Source: Oscheius tipulae
Lineage: Eukaryota > Nematoda > Chromadorea > Rhabditida > Rhabditidae
Direction of reading: 5' to 3'
Assembly: GCA_037178975.1 (NCBI GenBank)
Contig: JASJZH010000005.1
Span: forward strand, 3,844,001-3,908,000
Length of the DNA stretch: 64,000 bases
In this document: positions 1-10,783 of the stretch, piece by piece
How the letters are laid out: each line of letters begins with the position of its first letter
Position numbering within the stretch: the first letter of the stretch is position 1
Notes under the pieces: model-generated
Database searches by the model: none
Told to the model about the DNA's origin: nothing
What the model saw: only the letters and a program-made list of their open reading frames with translations
Made by a program: the position numbers and the translations under genes

Positions 1-138
1 TGCTCTGGCAAATCAAATCGATTTCCAAGTAGCGGCAAGGGATAATTTACTCAAAGTCAGTTTTTTCATCAAACGAAGTCATATTTCTTTCAGGTAATTT
101 CTCTGACCCATCGACAGTTCACTCATCACGCTTTTCAT

Positions 139-390
139 TCATTTTGGCAGTATAGTTGGTATGCGTCGGGCTACCAGGTTCTTCACCCTCCGCCTTTTAA
201 AACCCCTGTTCAAATTTGTTTTCCAACTACCCCCCAGATATGTTCGATTGCAAATTGTCAAAGGTTTGGTTTCATACTTTGTCTCTTCTGTGATCAGTAT
301 TTCTGTTTCTCGCACTACATTATCCAATATCATTGGTGTTGAAGTGCATTCGTTCACAAAAACAAAGTTTTCCTGTTAAAGTTGTTCAAA
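139..390 (-). other. open exon-like frame, unknown
   Basis: An open minus-strand frame of about 80 codons is preceded by an acceptor-like TTTTAACAG. It begins with ENFVFVNE, faintly like the FVF start of the kinase-array exons that carry the DFG region, but nothing after that matches a kinase. It could be the last exon of a decayed array member or chance. No function can be assigned. Confidence 0.15.
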
Positions 391-550
391 CTAACTTGAT
401 TTCCAAAAAAGGCTATGCAGACATCTATTTAATGCCTTTCCAGGCCAAAGGGCGTCCGGCACCAGTTTCATAGTCACAGTCAAAGTCAAAGCTTCATAGT
501 CAAAGCACATAGTCACAGATAAAAGACGATAAAGAGTAAGAAAAAAAAAT

Positions 551-618
551 TCGTGCGGATCCGAACCAGCAAGTAATTGCTTCCCAGCCCACCGCGCTCA
601 TCACCGTACTACGCTGCC
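551..618 (-). repeat. tRNA-like element with Pol III boxes
   Basis: On the minus strand a B-box-like GGTTCGGATCC follows, about 45 nt downstream, a degenerate A-box region, and the unit runs directly into a T9 tract (Pol III terminator, 541-550). No clean cloverleaf can be drawn, so it looks like a tRNA pseudogene or tRNA-derived SINE head rather than a working tRNA. Confidence 0.4.
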
Positions 619-1009
619 ATGTTTTCTGGTGCCTTCAAAGTCTATCACGGCGGGTCCTACGGCTTAGACGTCGAGATGATACGGGGGCGCCATTTTTGAA
701 AACGTTATATCTCGGACCAGGGAGGGATTAAGCGAATTTGGCAATATACCCCGTTATACCCATGTTTAGAGCTATCGAATGGCACCTTGTTCGTTGCCAA
801 AGTCCAACTTAAGTTGAAAGGCTTCCCTTGTTAGATATTTCCCCTAAATTTGTTGCCAAGTAGGTTTATGCATGTCTAGAATTCAGTTACACAGTCAGAA
901 TTTGTAAAAAGTATGCGGAAAATAAAGAAAATTCAAATATTTGGAATGTTCGCGCGCAAATACTGTGCCGACAGCGTTCAAATTCAGAAGCCGCTGGACA
1001 TTGAAAATA

Positions 1010-1095
1010 GACTATATAACTCAGTCGGTTAGCACTTCGACTACGAAACAAACAAACCTCGTTCGCCCTTGCGCGCGGCAAACTATTTTTTTTTC
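1010..1095 (+). repeat. tRNA-like element with Pol III boxes
   Basis: The plus strand shows a good A box (TAACTCAGTCGGTTAGCAC, about 1018-1036), a weak B box (CTCGTTCGCCC) about 30 nt later and a T9 tract at 1086-1094. Spacing is short for a tRNA and the arms do not pair convincingly. A tRNA-derived repeat is the best reading. Confidence 0.4.
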
Positions 1096-1565
1096 TGTTC
1101 ATGAGACATAGATCTGACCCTTTGACCTGTAGAGGTTTAGGGATTAGTCAATTGGCTACCTGTTTGCCTAGGGGATTCCAATTAGCTGTGTAACAAGAAA
1201 AAATAGTCTTTTGTGCCGAAAGATCCCCCAACAAATACTGTTCGAGTTAAGGAGAGGCCATTAGATTCGTTACAGCCCCCGTTCCCGTGAATCTTTTATG
1301 AGTTCTTTGTGTCGCTCTAACAGATGCTTATGGTCGTTACTCTGTCAAGGCCGAATTGGTCCCTCAGCATTCAAAAGAAAGGATCAATTTGTAAAAGACA
1401 TGTGGCTGGAAATTGTACTGTAATCCGACGCTCCGTGGCACCTCAGTAGGTGCTAAGCCCTATTGTAATCCAGCTGGACGCCGGGTTAGAGAAAGACATT
1501 TGACACCCGGAGGGTGTCAGGTGCGAGTAATTGATACAAAAATTTATTGAGATACTCGTGTACAA

Positions 1566-2921
1566 CTAACAAGTATGTCCCTTGCCATTGAGATAAGAGC
1601 AAATCTGGGCAGCAGTGGGACGGAGCGGTTCCAGCTCTCCGATATGTCCATCTTCATTGCGAGTCTCAGATCGGAGACAGGCTTTAATCAGCTCGACCAG
1701 GTCGTCGTGGAGATCGTCGCGAAGCTTCGGTCTGGTTGGTTTGGGATTTTTCAGCAAAGCCTCCTTCAGCTTACTTCTGGTCTTGAGCGTAATAAAGGGA
1801 TGTCTTAAAAAGTTTCTGTATTAGATTGAAAGAGACTCAAACCTTCCACCATGAGCAATGAAGTCCAGCACCATTCCATAGCTCCAAATGTCGCTGGAAT
1901 AGCTGTAGGCAGAAGTTGGAAAGTTGTGTGTGAGCGTCTCGGGAGCCGAGAAGCGAAGAGAAGCATTGGAACTGGAAGACCCGATGACCTCTGTTCTAAT
2001 ACTGACTCACTTGGCCGACAGAGCGTCGCCAGTTGTGATTCTCCGGGCAAAGATGAAGCCACCCAGCTTCAAGAAGTAGCGACCAGTTTCAGGATTGACG
2101 AAAACGAAGATACTAAAAATAGATTATCTTTTGCAATAAGAAATGAACCTCTTGGAGTTGATGTTTCTGTGTATAATTCTCAGATCCAGATGACAGTAAG
2201 CAACAGCTGTAGCCAATTGATAAGCCAACTGGAGGATGATTTCGTCCTCGAACTGGATTTCTTCCGATATAACTTCTAAAAACGGGAATAGATTCGACAG
2301 GGAGCCATGTGTACGTTTGTTCAGAGTACCCATCGGTACATCCTCATAAAAGATGTCGGTAACCTCATTCAAGTTTCGATTCGGGCCGACGAAGAAACGA
2401 GGTTGCAAGACGAAAGGGTGCTAAATGTGTTTGGTTTTAAGCCTAAATACTTGCTTACATTAGCGATATCGAAGCAGATGCTTGGAATTCGTTCAGGAGT
2501 CTTGCTGAGACGTGCCAGTTCCATCCTGTCGGCAAAGTCGCGTTTCGTCCTTTCCAGAGCCTTGTACAAGGAATGTCCGGACAGCAAAGCCCTAGTTTCT
2601 CCATCCAGTTTGACTCGGAGATAGACGCTAGAACGGAATATTTTCTTTAGAATTAGCTTACTATCCGGTTCCGGCTGCTCTGACCCGGTCAAGTTCGGTT
2701 TCTGTCCCATCCCGATCTTCAGATTCCAGTTCTCCAAGTTCAGTCTCCTCCATAATATCACACATTGGGAGTGGCTCATTCCTTGGGGCTTTAAGTGACT
2801 TTTTGCACTAAGTTTGAAGTAACAAACCATTAATTTGGTTCCTCCTCTCTTGATCCAATGTCTCGTCTACCCCCAGGAATTGAAGATCAATATCCTCGTC
2901 AGCGGGAACTTGAGCATCCAT
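1566..2921 (-). CDS. K1: divergent pseudokinase, tandem array
   Basis: Minus-strand gene of several exons with 30-40-nt introns. It starts MDAQVPADEDID and ends RPTAAQICSYLNGKGHTC. Landmarks in order: an N-lobe segment with LRVKLDGETRALLSGHSLY, helix-C/beta4 region with HPFVLQP, catalytic loop IIHRNINSKR (HRD to HRN), activation segment YFLKLGGFIFAR (DFG to GGF), SAPETL, and YSSDIWSYGMVLDF (subdomain IX). No glycine-rich loop or AxK lysine is visible. The fold reads as a protein kinase domain, but both catalytic aspartates are lost, so phosphotransfer is unlikely; a scaffold or allosteric role is inferred. The sequence immediately before the ATG is GCGATTTCAG, a splice acceptor. K2 ends 138 bp upstream on the same strand. 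No named family was recognised. Confidence 0.75.
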
Positions 2922-3058
2922 CTGAAATCGCTGAAAATGTTAAAACATGATTTAAATTGAGGAATAGTTTGGGAACTGAACCAAAAGCAATTACTAATTC
3001 ACATAAATCGGAATATTTAATGGCCGAAAGAAAATATGGCGATTGAACTATACTCTGC

Positions 3059-4344
3059 TCATACAGTGTAACCTTTTTCTTCAAAAAAGGCACAAATTTG
3101 AGCTGCCGTTGGAAATGGTCCAATCTGACCATTCTCTTCTCTGAGACATGCTTTGATTAGCTCGACCAGATGATGATGTAAACCATCACGAAGCGTCGGT
3201 CTGCGTGGGGGATCCGCCAGCAGAGCTTCTTTCAGTTTTCTCCTGTTTAGTCCAGGAAAAGGATCTCTCAAAACATCTCTGTCGATCGAAGATACATCTC
3301 ATACCTTCCAGCATGAGCGATAAAGTCGATGACCATTCCGAAGCTCCAAACGTCGCTAGAGTAGTTGTAGTGAGCGATGACGGAATTATCTTCTAGGGCT
3401 TCAGGTGCCGTGAAACGGAACATTTTGTTTGGACTGAAAAGAATGTTATACATTAAAAAGACACCCACTTGGCTGACAAAGCATCCTCGTTCGTGATTCT
3501 TCTTGCGAAGACGAAACCTCCTAGCTTCAAGTAGAAACGACCATCTGGGTCTTGGAAAACGAAGATGCTGAACACAGATGGTACTTTGCTTCTGTCAAGA
3601 ATACCTCTTCGGGTTGATGTTTCTGTGCAGAATCTTCAGATCCTCATGACAGTATCGTAAGGCTTTGGCCAGTTGGAAGGCGAGCCGCAGAACGGTTATG
3701 TCCTCGAAAGGGTCGTCCTCCTGCTCAACTGCTGCGAAAAAAAAACTTGTGGTTTACACAAGAGTGGTGATACCTCTGTTCAATGTTCCAAGGGGCACAT
3801 CTTCGTATAAAATATGGGTAACATCTTCCAACTTCCTATTGGGTCCAACCATGAAGAGAGGTTCCAAGATGTACGGATGCTTAACAATACTGGATAGATT
3901 GCAAGTTCAAACTACCTACCTTGGTGATATCACAACAGATATTGGGAATTCGATTGGCTGTCCTCTCCAGCCGTGCAACTTCCATCGCGTTGGCAACAAT
4001 CAAGTTCTGCCTTTGAACGAAATCCTCGTACTGATGATGGCCGGATAGTAAAGCTCTAGTTTGCCCATCCAATCTAACTCGGAGAAAGTTGGGACGAATT
4101 CTCCTAGATAACAGATATCCTTTGCTATCAGCTGCAACGACACGGTCCAGATCTGATTCTTCCGTGTCCACAGAATTCAGCACTCCAAGTTCGCCCTCTT
4201 CCAGAACTTCGCATATTGGCAGTAGCTCGTTGCTTAAAGCTAAAGGGGAATTTTGGTTTTATCAAAAGACAAACCGTTCATTTGGTTGTTCTCTTCTCCC
4301 AAGTAGTTGTCTTCCATGGGCTCGGGAACATCTCGATCAGCCAT
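3059..4344 (-). CDS. K2: divergent pseudokinase, tandem array
   Basis: Paralogue of K1 with the same exon order. It starts MADRDVPEPMEDNYLG, has LRVRLDGQTRALLSGHHQY in the N-lobe, HPYILEPLF, LHRNINPKR (HRD to HRN), FYLKLGGFVFARR (DFG to GGF), FTAPEAL, YNYSSDVWSFGMVIDFIA, and ends FPTAAQICAFFEEKGYTV. The catalytic base and the metal-binding aspartate are therefore both absent while structural motifs (APE, DVWSFG) are kept, which argues for a maintained pseudokinase fold rather than random decay. An acceptor-like AATTTAG touches the ATG. A duplicate of this gene and its upstream region lies at 38.1-39.6 kb (K10). K1 follows 138 bp downstream and K3 ends 111 bp upstream. Confidence 0.75.
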
Positions 4345-4454
4345 CTAAATTCGGGTTGAGGCTCAATAGGGCAGTCAAAGGAACAGTGGGAGTTCAACCA
4401 CAATCACGACATCAAACAGGCAATATTGCATACTATAAATTTTTTTTTAACCAA

Positions 4455-6131
4455 TCAATTAAAGACTGGCTTGTATCCATTCTCCTCGAGATAGTTTTCG
4501 ACTTGATTGGCGGTTGGTCGTAGGCCGAGCGAAGAGATATTCCCATCTCTGTTTCGTCTCTCGATGATGGTACACTTGGTGACCAGCTCCATCATCAGAG
4601 GGGACAAGACTTGATCGAAAGTCAATCGACGGGGCTCCATTTCCCTCTCCAACTCTCTCTTGAATTCAGTCATGCTACGCCTACAGTCTGCATGGGGGTG
4701 TCTAAACGAGTTTTGTAACTTTTTAATCTAACACTTTCGAACCTTCCTTGAGACATGAAGTAGGCCACCATTCCCAGACTGTAGATGTCTGAGGAGAATT
4801 CGTAGCAGCTTAGAATCGTACCATCAGCTATTGTCTCAGGAGCACAGTAGCCACGCATAGGATTCCTGGTCTCGGTGTTGCCACGAGATTCTTCCGGCAT
4901 CTTGGCGAAGACCAGTCCTCCTAACTTTACGTAGGGGAGACCGTTATGTTCGAACACGAAGATGCTGAAAAAAGAAATTTAGAAACGTCGTCTTGCAAAC
5001 TTGAAAGTAAGTTTACTGTTAAATATGACTGTTAAGTTTACTGTTAAATTTTATGATCCAAACCCTGGCATGCGAACGTGCTTTGAAGCAGCAACATCAG
5101 ATAATTTTGCTCAACAATAGGAAACAATGGATCTTTTGAAAATTTTCCCAAATGTACACTTACACAAAGCAGAAAAGTTCGCTGGAGCTCTTACCGACTG
5201 CGCCATACGGTAAAAGTAGCGCGCGATCTTTCTCTGGCTACTCTAATCATGTCGAGCTGATTAGATGGTGAGTAATTGAAGGTACTCGTCTTTATTCCCT
5301 GTTTTTCATACTCCCCACAATTTTGGCCCACGAGTTTGATAAAAATCAACTCACTGTTTTGGATTGACAGCCCGGTGCATTACTTCGAGATCAGTATGGC
5401 AATACTTCAGAGCAGATGCAAGTTCATAAATAAACTCGGAGATGATCTTTTCCCTGTTTTGCGCAAATCCTAGACGCTCGACAACAACTGAAAAATGATC
5501 GTTGTTCAATTGTTCAAAACCACTTGCATCGTTCCAGAGTTCCGTGAGGAGTATTCTCGTAAAGGATCGAGGTCGCGTTGCGGAGATTTTGATCAGAGCT
5601 GATGAAGTACTTCAGCTGGTGAACAAACTTATGTTGGAACTGAACAAGCGTTAGTCTCTGAAGAACCAAAATCTTACTACTGATGCTCGGAGGTTAATGT
5701 CCTGTATTCTTGGTATGTTCCTCGCAGCGTCGTTCTTGGCTATCTTCTCTACTGTATCCGGATTGTTTATTTTTCCCATATAGTGATAGAAGTCAGAGTG
5801 GTTCAGTAGATCTTGGGTTCTTGCCTCAAGATCACTTTCGAGGTAAAAACTGTTTACATTGGTCTACAGATAGGATCTCTGACTCACCATTGATCAGTTT
5901 CAGAAAAAACCAAGTTCAGAAACGACTCTTCCGCATCAGCTGGTCGCAGCTGAAGATCCGATTTGGTTCGAACCTTTGCAATCGGGATCAACTGATACTG
6001 CGGGGCTGAAATCCTTTCTTAAAAAGATATAGAGTCGACTTACAACTGAACATCCGTTCCCTTTCCCGATTCTCTTCCTCATTCGATCCCAAATAACGAT
6101 CAGGAATATTCGGGGCTACTTGATCATCCAT
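4455..6131 (-). CDS. K3: divergent pseudokinase, tandem array
   Basis: Minus-strand member of the array beginning MDDQVAPNIPDRYLGSNEEE and ending LRPTANQVENYLEENGYKPVFN. Visible landmarks: ESDLEARTQDLLNHSDFYHY in the N-lobe region, HKFVHQLKYF, YCHTDLEVMHRAVNPKQ (HRD to HRA), LPYVKLGGLVFAK (DFG to GGL), YCAPETI, EFSSDIYSLGMVAYF. Both catalytic acidic residues are lost, and the exact DFG substitution differs from K1 and K2. The intron between the catalytic-loop exon and the GGL exon (about 4970-5355) is unusually long for this locus. Its sequence was duplicated with the last exon to about 39.6-40.05 kb. K2 starts 111 bp downstream and K4 ends 183 bp upstream. Confidence 0.7.
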
Positions 6132-6313
6132 ATGGAAAAAGAGTGTTCACTAAGAGAGGGGAGCGAGAGAAACTGGCAACCGATAGGAGAGAGAAAGAGA
6201 GAGAAACTGGCAACACGACGTTTTCTCACTGATAACAGCGTTTTGAAATAGCGGAGAAATTGGTGGGTCGAGAAAAACGACTCTGGAGAAATGATAGAAC
6301 GAAATAGACTAGT

Positions 6314-7613
6314 TTAATTGTAGTCAAGAAAATTCATAATCGCAGAGGCTGAGGGTCTTCTCTGTTCCAGGGGAAGAATATCTTCACTTGGATCCCGTTT
6401 CTCGGTTCTCCAACAGGCTTCTATCAATCTTTTCAGTGTTGGTTTGAGATCTTCATTGAGTACAGGTCTAGTCCCTTCCTCTAGCTGCTCACGTAATCTA
6501 GCCAATTCAACTCCCTCGTTCGGTATTCTGCCGTGTCTGTTAGCATGATCGAGAGCAAATGTACCGCAAGTGTTTGATGAAGTAGATCAGCATGCCCAGG
6601 CTCCAGATGTCCGAGGAGAACGTATATCTATTCACGCTTGTGCACATTGGAAACCGACTTGGATCTTCTACCTGTTCTCTATGAGGAAGAGTCTCCGGAG
6701 CGGCATACAGTTGTTGTTCAAAACTAAACTGAAATGGTAGAGACTCTCGAGTAGTTTCTACCTGATCCACTGCTTCTCCTGGCTCAAAGGACTCCAATAA
6801 ACAAAGTTAGCTAATTTTACATAGTTATGATTGAAGACAAAGACACTAAAAGAGTCTAAGTCAATCAGACTGGCTCACTTGCTGGGTCTTATATCTCCAT
6901 GGACTATTTTGTGCTGGGTATGACAATATTTTAAAGCTTTTGCTAGCTGATAGGCCCATAAAATGACCATTTCATCGTCCGGAGGGCTCTGTACACAATC
7001 TGAATCTCATTTCGTGCTTCAATCAAAACTGAAAGTACACTGCTCCACACAGCCAAAGGCCGGATAATCCATTAGAATTCCGATAAGAGATCGAGATTCG
7101 ACTGATGACACAAACGCGAACGTTTTCACTATATTTACATGATCGTGAATCTTAAAAAGATTCTCCTGTTTCATCGAATGTATATATCAGTCTAACCTGA
7201 TCGTAATACGTAATCTTCCCATACTGTTCCTCTATAGCCAAGAGGTCAGGCATATTCGGATTGAAAAACCCCATTAACTGTTGATCAACGACTTCCTGGC
7301 TAATACCAAGTTCTTGACCAGTTCGAGACTGTTTTAGCATGTAAACACTGATCCAAAATGGGTTTTCTGTCTTAAACTCACCCACGGTCGATCGAGACCG
7401 TATTGTAGACAATGTCTTCTTTTTCGAACAATACACTCTCTGGTCTGACTGGAAGACTGTCTCTGTAGATGACCGGGACGGTTTGGTGGAAATGCAACAG
7501 ATAGTTGATGTTTTCTAGAACCGGGAGGTTTGAAAACTGGAAGATTTTTTACCTGGCTGTCGGCGATGATTGGGGGTTAATTGAGGCACTTTTCGGTCAT
7601 TCAAAGTGTTCAT
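6314..7613 (-). CDS. K4: divergent pseudokinase, tandem array
   Basis: Start chosen at MNTLNDRKVPQLTPNH, just after an acceptor-like ACCTTCCAG; the last exon ends with QRRPSASAIMNFLDYN. Between them: a helix-C and beta4 region ENLFKIHDHVNIVKTFAF, catalytic loop KIVHGDIRPSK (HRD to HGD, so the aspartate is kept but the arginine is not), a DFG position reading KLANFVYW, QLYAAPETLP, and YTFSSDIWSLGMLIYF. Introns are about 30-55 nt. The activation segment seems shortened across two small exons. It diverges more from K1-K3 than they do from each other. Catalysis looks unlikely because the metal-binding aspartate is replaced. The boundaries of the N-terminal exons are less certain than those of the C-lobe. 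Confidence 0.65.
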
Positions 7614-7619
7614 GGACTG

Positions 7620-8500
7620 GAAGGTAGAATCACGATGAGGAGAACACATTAGGCCTCTTCGCGCATCTGAATGTGTGATCCACTAAATAGTGTCCACGGA
7701 TGAGAAACGATATGAAATTTGTCTTTTCGAAATTGCTGACAGTAGCCACTATCTGATAAGGCATTAAAAGGTCCCAACATTTTTCCTTCTCTACTGATTG
7801 TTTATTAACAATCCCAAGTCAAGCCAATTTCTCTCAATGCTTATTGTTAGTAATAGCATGTTAGGGCAAGTGACTCCCATTCTTGGGAAGTAAACCATGA
7901 GTTTGAAATAAGAGACATCTCAATAAATAAGAAGACAAAACAAGATATTTTTCCAGCTAACTTATACCTAGCTTTCAAGGATGTACTAGTTCTGAAAGGA
8001 GTCAGTCGCTAACGCTCCTAATACCCTGTGCTTTCCTGGCAACTTGAGCTGCTCGACTCTTTTTAACTCAACTTGCCAGAACTTGTCAAGAAAAACACTT
8101 GAGAATGTTGTTACGGACTTTGTATAGGATATAGGTATGTCCACAGGGAGTTTGATCTCCCAAAACAGTATTATGGCAAGTTAGTGATTTAGATCTCAAA
8201 GTAAGTCAAGAAATGAAAGTTAGTCAACGGGTCTATCAATAACTTCCCAAGCTGACATAGACCACTGGTTTGGAGAGGAAAAGTTTGCTCATACCTGACA
8301 GTATCTGTGTTGAAACGGAAATAATAAAAGAGAGCCACAGTCACAAAGTGACTCTTCTATTATTTGTACAGTCACTTTGTGAAGATAGTAATTCAAATGC
8401 ATCAACGGTATTTGTTCGGCTTTAAGACCTCCAATCAAAAAGACGGATGAAAAGATTTCACAGGTTTATGGCATTGCAATAGAAAGTACCACAAGGGGGG
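7620..8500. other. gene-free spacer between K4 and K5
   Basis: I see no coding exon. The spacer is AT-rich with several degenerate 'acttgtcaag' words (about 8055-8100). At 8341-8382 a 13-bp perfect inverted repeat (arms 8341-8353 and 8370-8382, 16-nt loop) lies near the 3' side of K5, 120 bp beyond its stop on the minus strand. Confidence 0.5.
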
Positions 8501-8504
8501 ACAT

Positions 8505-9811
8505 TCACATACTCTGAAGAGTTTGGACGACACTGCTCATCGAAGGTCTCTTGTCAATCTCGGTTTCGTTGATCCAACACTCCTTGATCAGCTTGATCAG
8601 CCCTTGGTCAACATTGTCATCGAACCTGGGTCTGTTTCCCGCTACCAGATGCTGTTTGAACCTTGTCTCATTTCTCACCAGCCTCTCGCATTCAGGATCA
8701 TCTTTGTAAGGCTTCCTGGAAAAAAAATACCGGACGCAAACTGGCCACTCACTTTCCACCATGTAGCATCGACCAAAGAACCAGAGCGAACCCGTACACG
8801 TCGACAGAGACAGTGTACACTGTTGTGGTATGGATGGAGATAATCTCCGGGGCTCGGTAGTACAGCTCCTCTCCCTTGCTTCACGGATTTTCATTTTAGT
8901 TGTTGATCATTTAACCTACTTTGCCGTATGGATATCGTCCTTTTCTCCAACACGAGCGTAGCCAAAGTTTCCAAGCTTGATTCTCTTTCCTTCCTGGACG
9001 TAAATGCTAAATGTGGCATTGGAAAATAACTTGAGAAGTCTACTTCCTGGCACGGACGTCCCTGTGCATGATATCCAGAGAATGACAGTACTCCAGTGCT
9101 GAAGCCAGTTGTAGAGCAAAGGCTTTCACCAGTGGGAGCGTGATCTGCTTGCAAGAAGCGTCTGAACTACTTTGATGACTCAAAGCGATTAATAGACTTA
9201 CAAACTTCGAGAATTCCGTCGAAATTTCCCTCCATAATGATGGCATTGATGCTGTCCGGCTTACCATTCGGTGAGAAGAAGCCAAGGATTCTCACTATGT
9301 TCTCGTGAACGAGCTGAAAACAACAATTCTATCAAAGCAGTGCAATGATTCACTTTGCTTGCAAATCTGATTTCTCTCTCTGGGTTTTTCTTATCTTCCG
9401 CTAGACGAATTTGGGTCGCAACAACTGTATTCACACCTACACCAAAATTGTCTCGGAACTGCCGAGTGATCTCATTCCTTCCACCGAGATACTTCACCAA
9501 CACGGGTCTAAAAACATTCTTGAAATAATAGAAGTAGACTACTATACCCGAAGTATCCGCCTAGACTCATGTTCTTACAGAGCAGGTAGTAGCCCTGTCC
9601 ACTGTTTTCAACGGTCTGAAGTACTTCGAACTTTCCAAGTGCGTTCTCCGGATAGATATAAAGATCCGGGTCTACGGTCATCGTGGCTACGACCAATTCA
9701 GGATCGTAGGTGTACACAGTTCTGGCTCCTGAAGACTTTGGTCATAGAGAATTATATAAACTCACTCTTGTTGGGAACGACTTGGTCCTCGGAGGCACGT
9801 CTATCTGACAT
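8505..9811 (-). CDS. K5: kinase-like protein, HRD kept, DFG to NFG
   Basis: Starts MSDRRASEDQVVPNK after an acceptor-like CTTTCAG and ends RPSMSSVVQTLQSM. Order of motifs: YTYDPELVVATMTVDPDLYI upstream of the domain; a glycine-loop-like FGVGVNTVVATQIRL where the usual AxK lysine reads ATQ; LVHENIVRILGFF; LDIMHRDVRARK (canonical HRD); RIKLGNFGYAR (DFG to NFG); ELYYRAPEIIS; VSVDVYGFALVLWSM. So the catalytic base survives but the beta3 lysine and the metal-binding aspartate do not, which suggests a pseudokinase that lost function by a different route from K1-K3. The next unit upstream (9.96-10.69 kb) is a deleted pseudogene of the same subfamily. Confidence 0.75.
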
Positions 9812-9954
9812 ACTTGCCTGAAAGTTCGAGCTAGTATGCAAAGATATAAGAGATACGAATTCAAATGGATTCCCGGTATTTGTATGGTTATTAAACCTTC
9901 AACACCAAGGGTAAAAGAGCATATCACAGATTTATGGCAGTAAAGTCAAAAACA

Positions 9955-10690
9955 CATTCTCTGAAATGCTTGGACCACCTCGCTCATCTAAGGTCTCTTG
10001 TCAATCTTGGTTTCGTTGATCCAGCATCTCTCGATGAGGTAAGCCAGATCGTGGTCAACGTTTTTGTTGAAATAGGGCCTGTTACGTCCACCTGTGATAT
10101 GTTCTCGAAACTTAGTTTCACTCTTGATCATCTTCTCTACCCGGATCCTCTTAGAAAGGTTTTCTGGAAGGAAAGTTCCAAATAAAAACTGGCAACTCAC
10201 AGACCGCCATGTAGCATGAACTAAAGAACTAGAGCGAATCTGTACACGTCGACGGAGAGATCATACTCGGTTTTCTCATTCGAAGAAACCATTTCCAGTG
10301 CTCGGTAGTATAGCTCCTCGCCCTTGCTTGAAACATTTTTTTGCTAGCTAACATCCAACGTACTTGGACGTGCTGTTATCGTTCTTGTCTCCAATACGAG
10401 CATAGCCAAAGTCTCCGAGCTTGATTATCATTCCCTTCTGTACGTACAAGCTAAAACGGGTTCATGAACTTTCCAAGTACAGTTTCCGGATCTATGGTAG
10501 TTGTGACAACTTCCAGAGCATGGTCGTAAGAGGGCAACATTCTAGACCCTGAAGAATCCTCGGTATGAAAAAGATGAAACTATACTCTTTTTGAATGGGA
10601 TCCTGCAACAAGGTAAGCCTCGTTAAGCACCACTGTTAGGTGTGATCTGCTCCTCAGAAACACGGCATTTTTGAGCTGAAATCATGAGTT
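9955..10690 (-). pseudogene. K6: internally deleted pseudogene of a K5-like kinase
   Basis: The 5' exon equivalent (YDHALEVVTTTIDPE, VLGKF) runs straight into the activation segment (MIIKLGDFGYARIGDKND). The whole N-lobe and catalytic loop present in K5 are therefore missing. Further lesions are an in-frame stop where K5 has RPSMSS (the copy reads IDKRP then stop) and frame changes at the junction. It keeps a canonical DFG where K5 has NFG, so the parent of this subfamily may have had an intact DFG. About 75% similar by eye to K5 over the last exons, including the same SINE-free spacing. Confidence 0.7.
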
Positions 10691-10783
10691 AGTACGAAGA
10701 TATAAATGAAACAATAATAAGAAGGATTAAATCGATGTTGATCGACTGTTTTCATCAGTCAGACAGAACTGGAAAAGCTTCAT

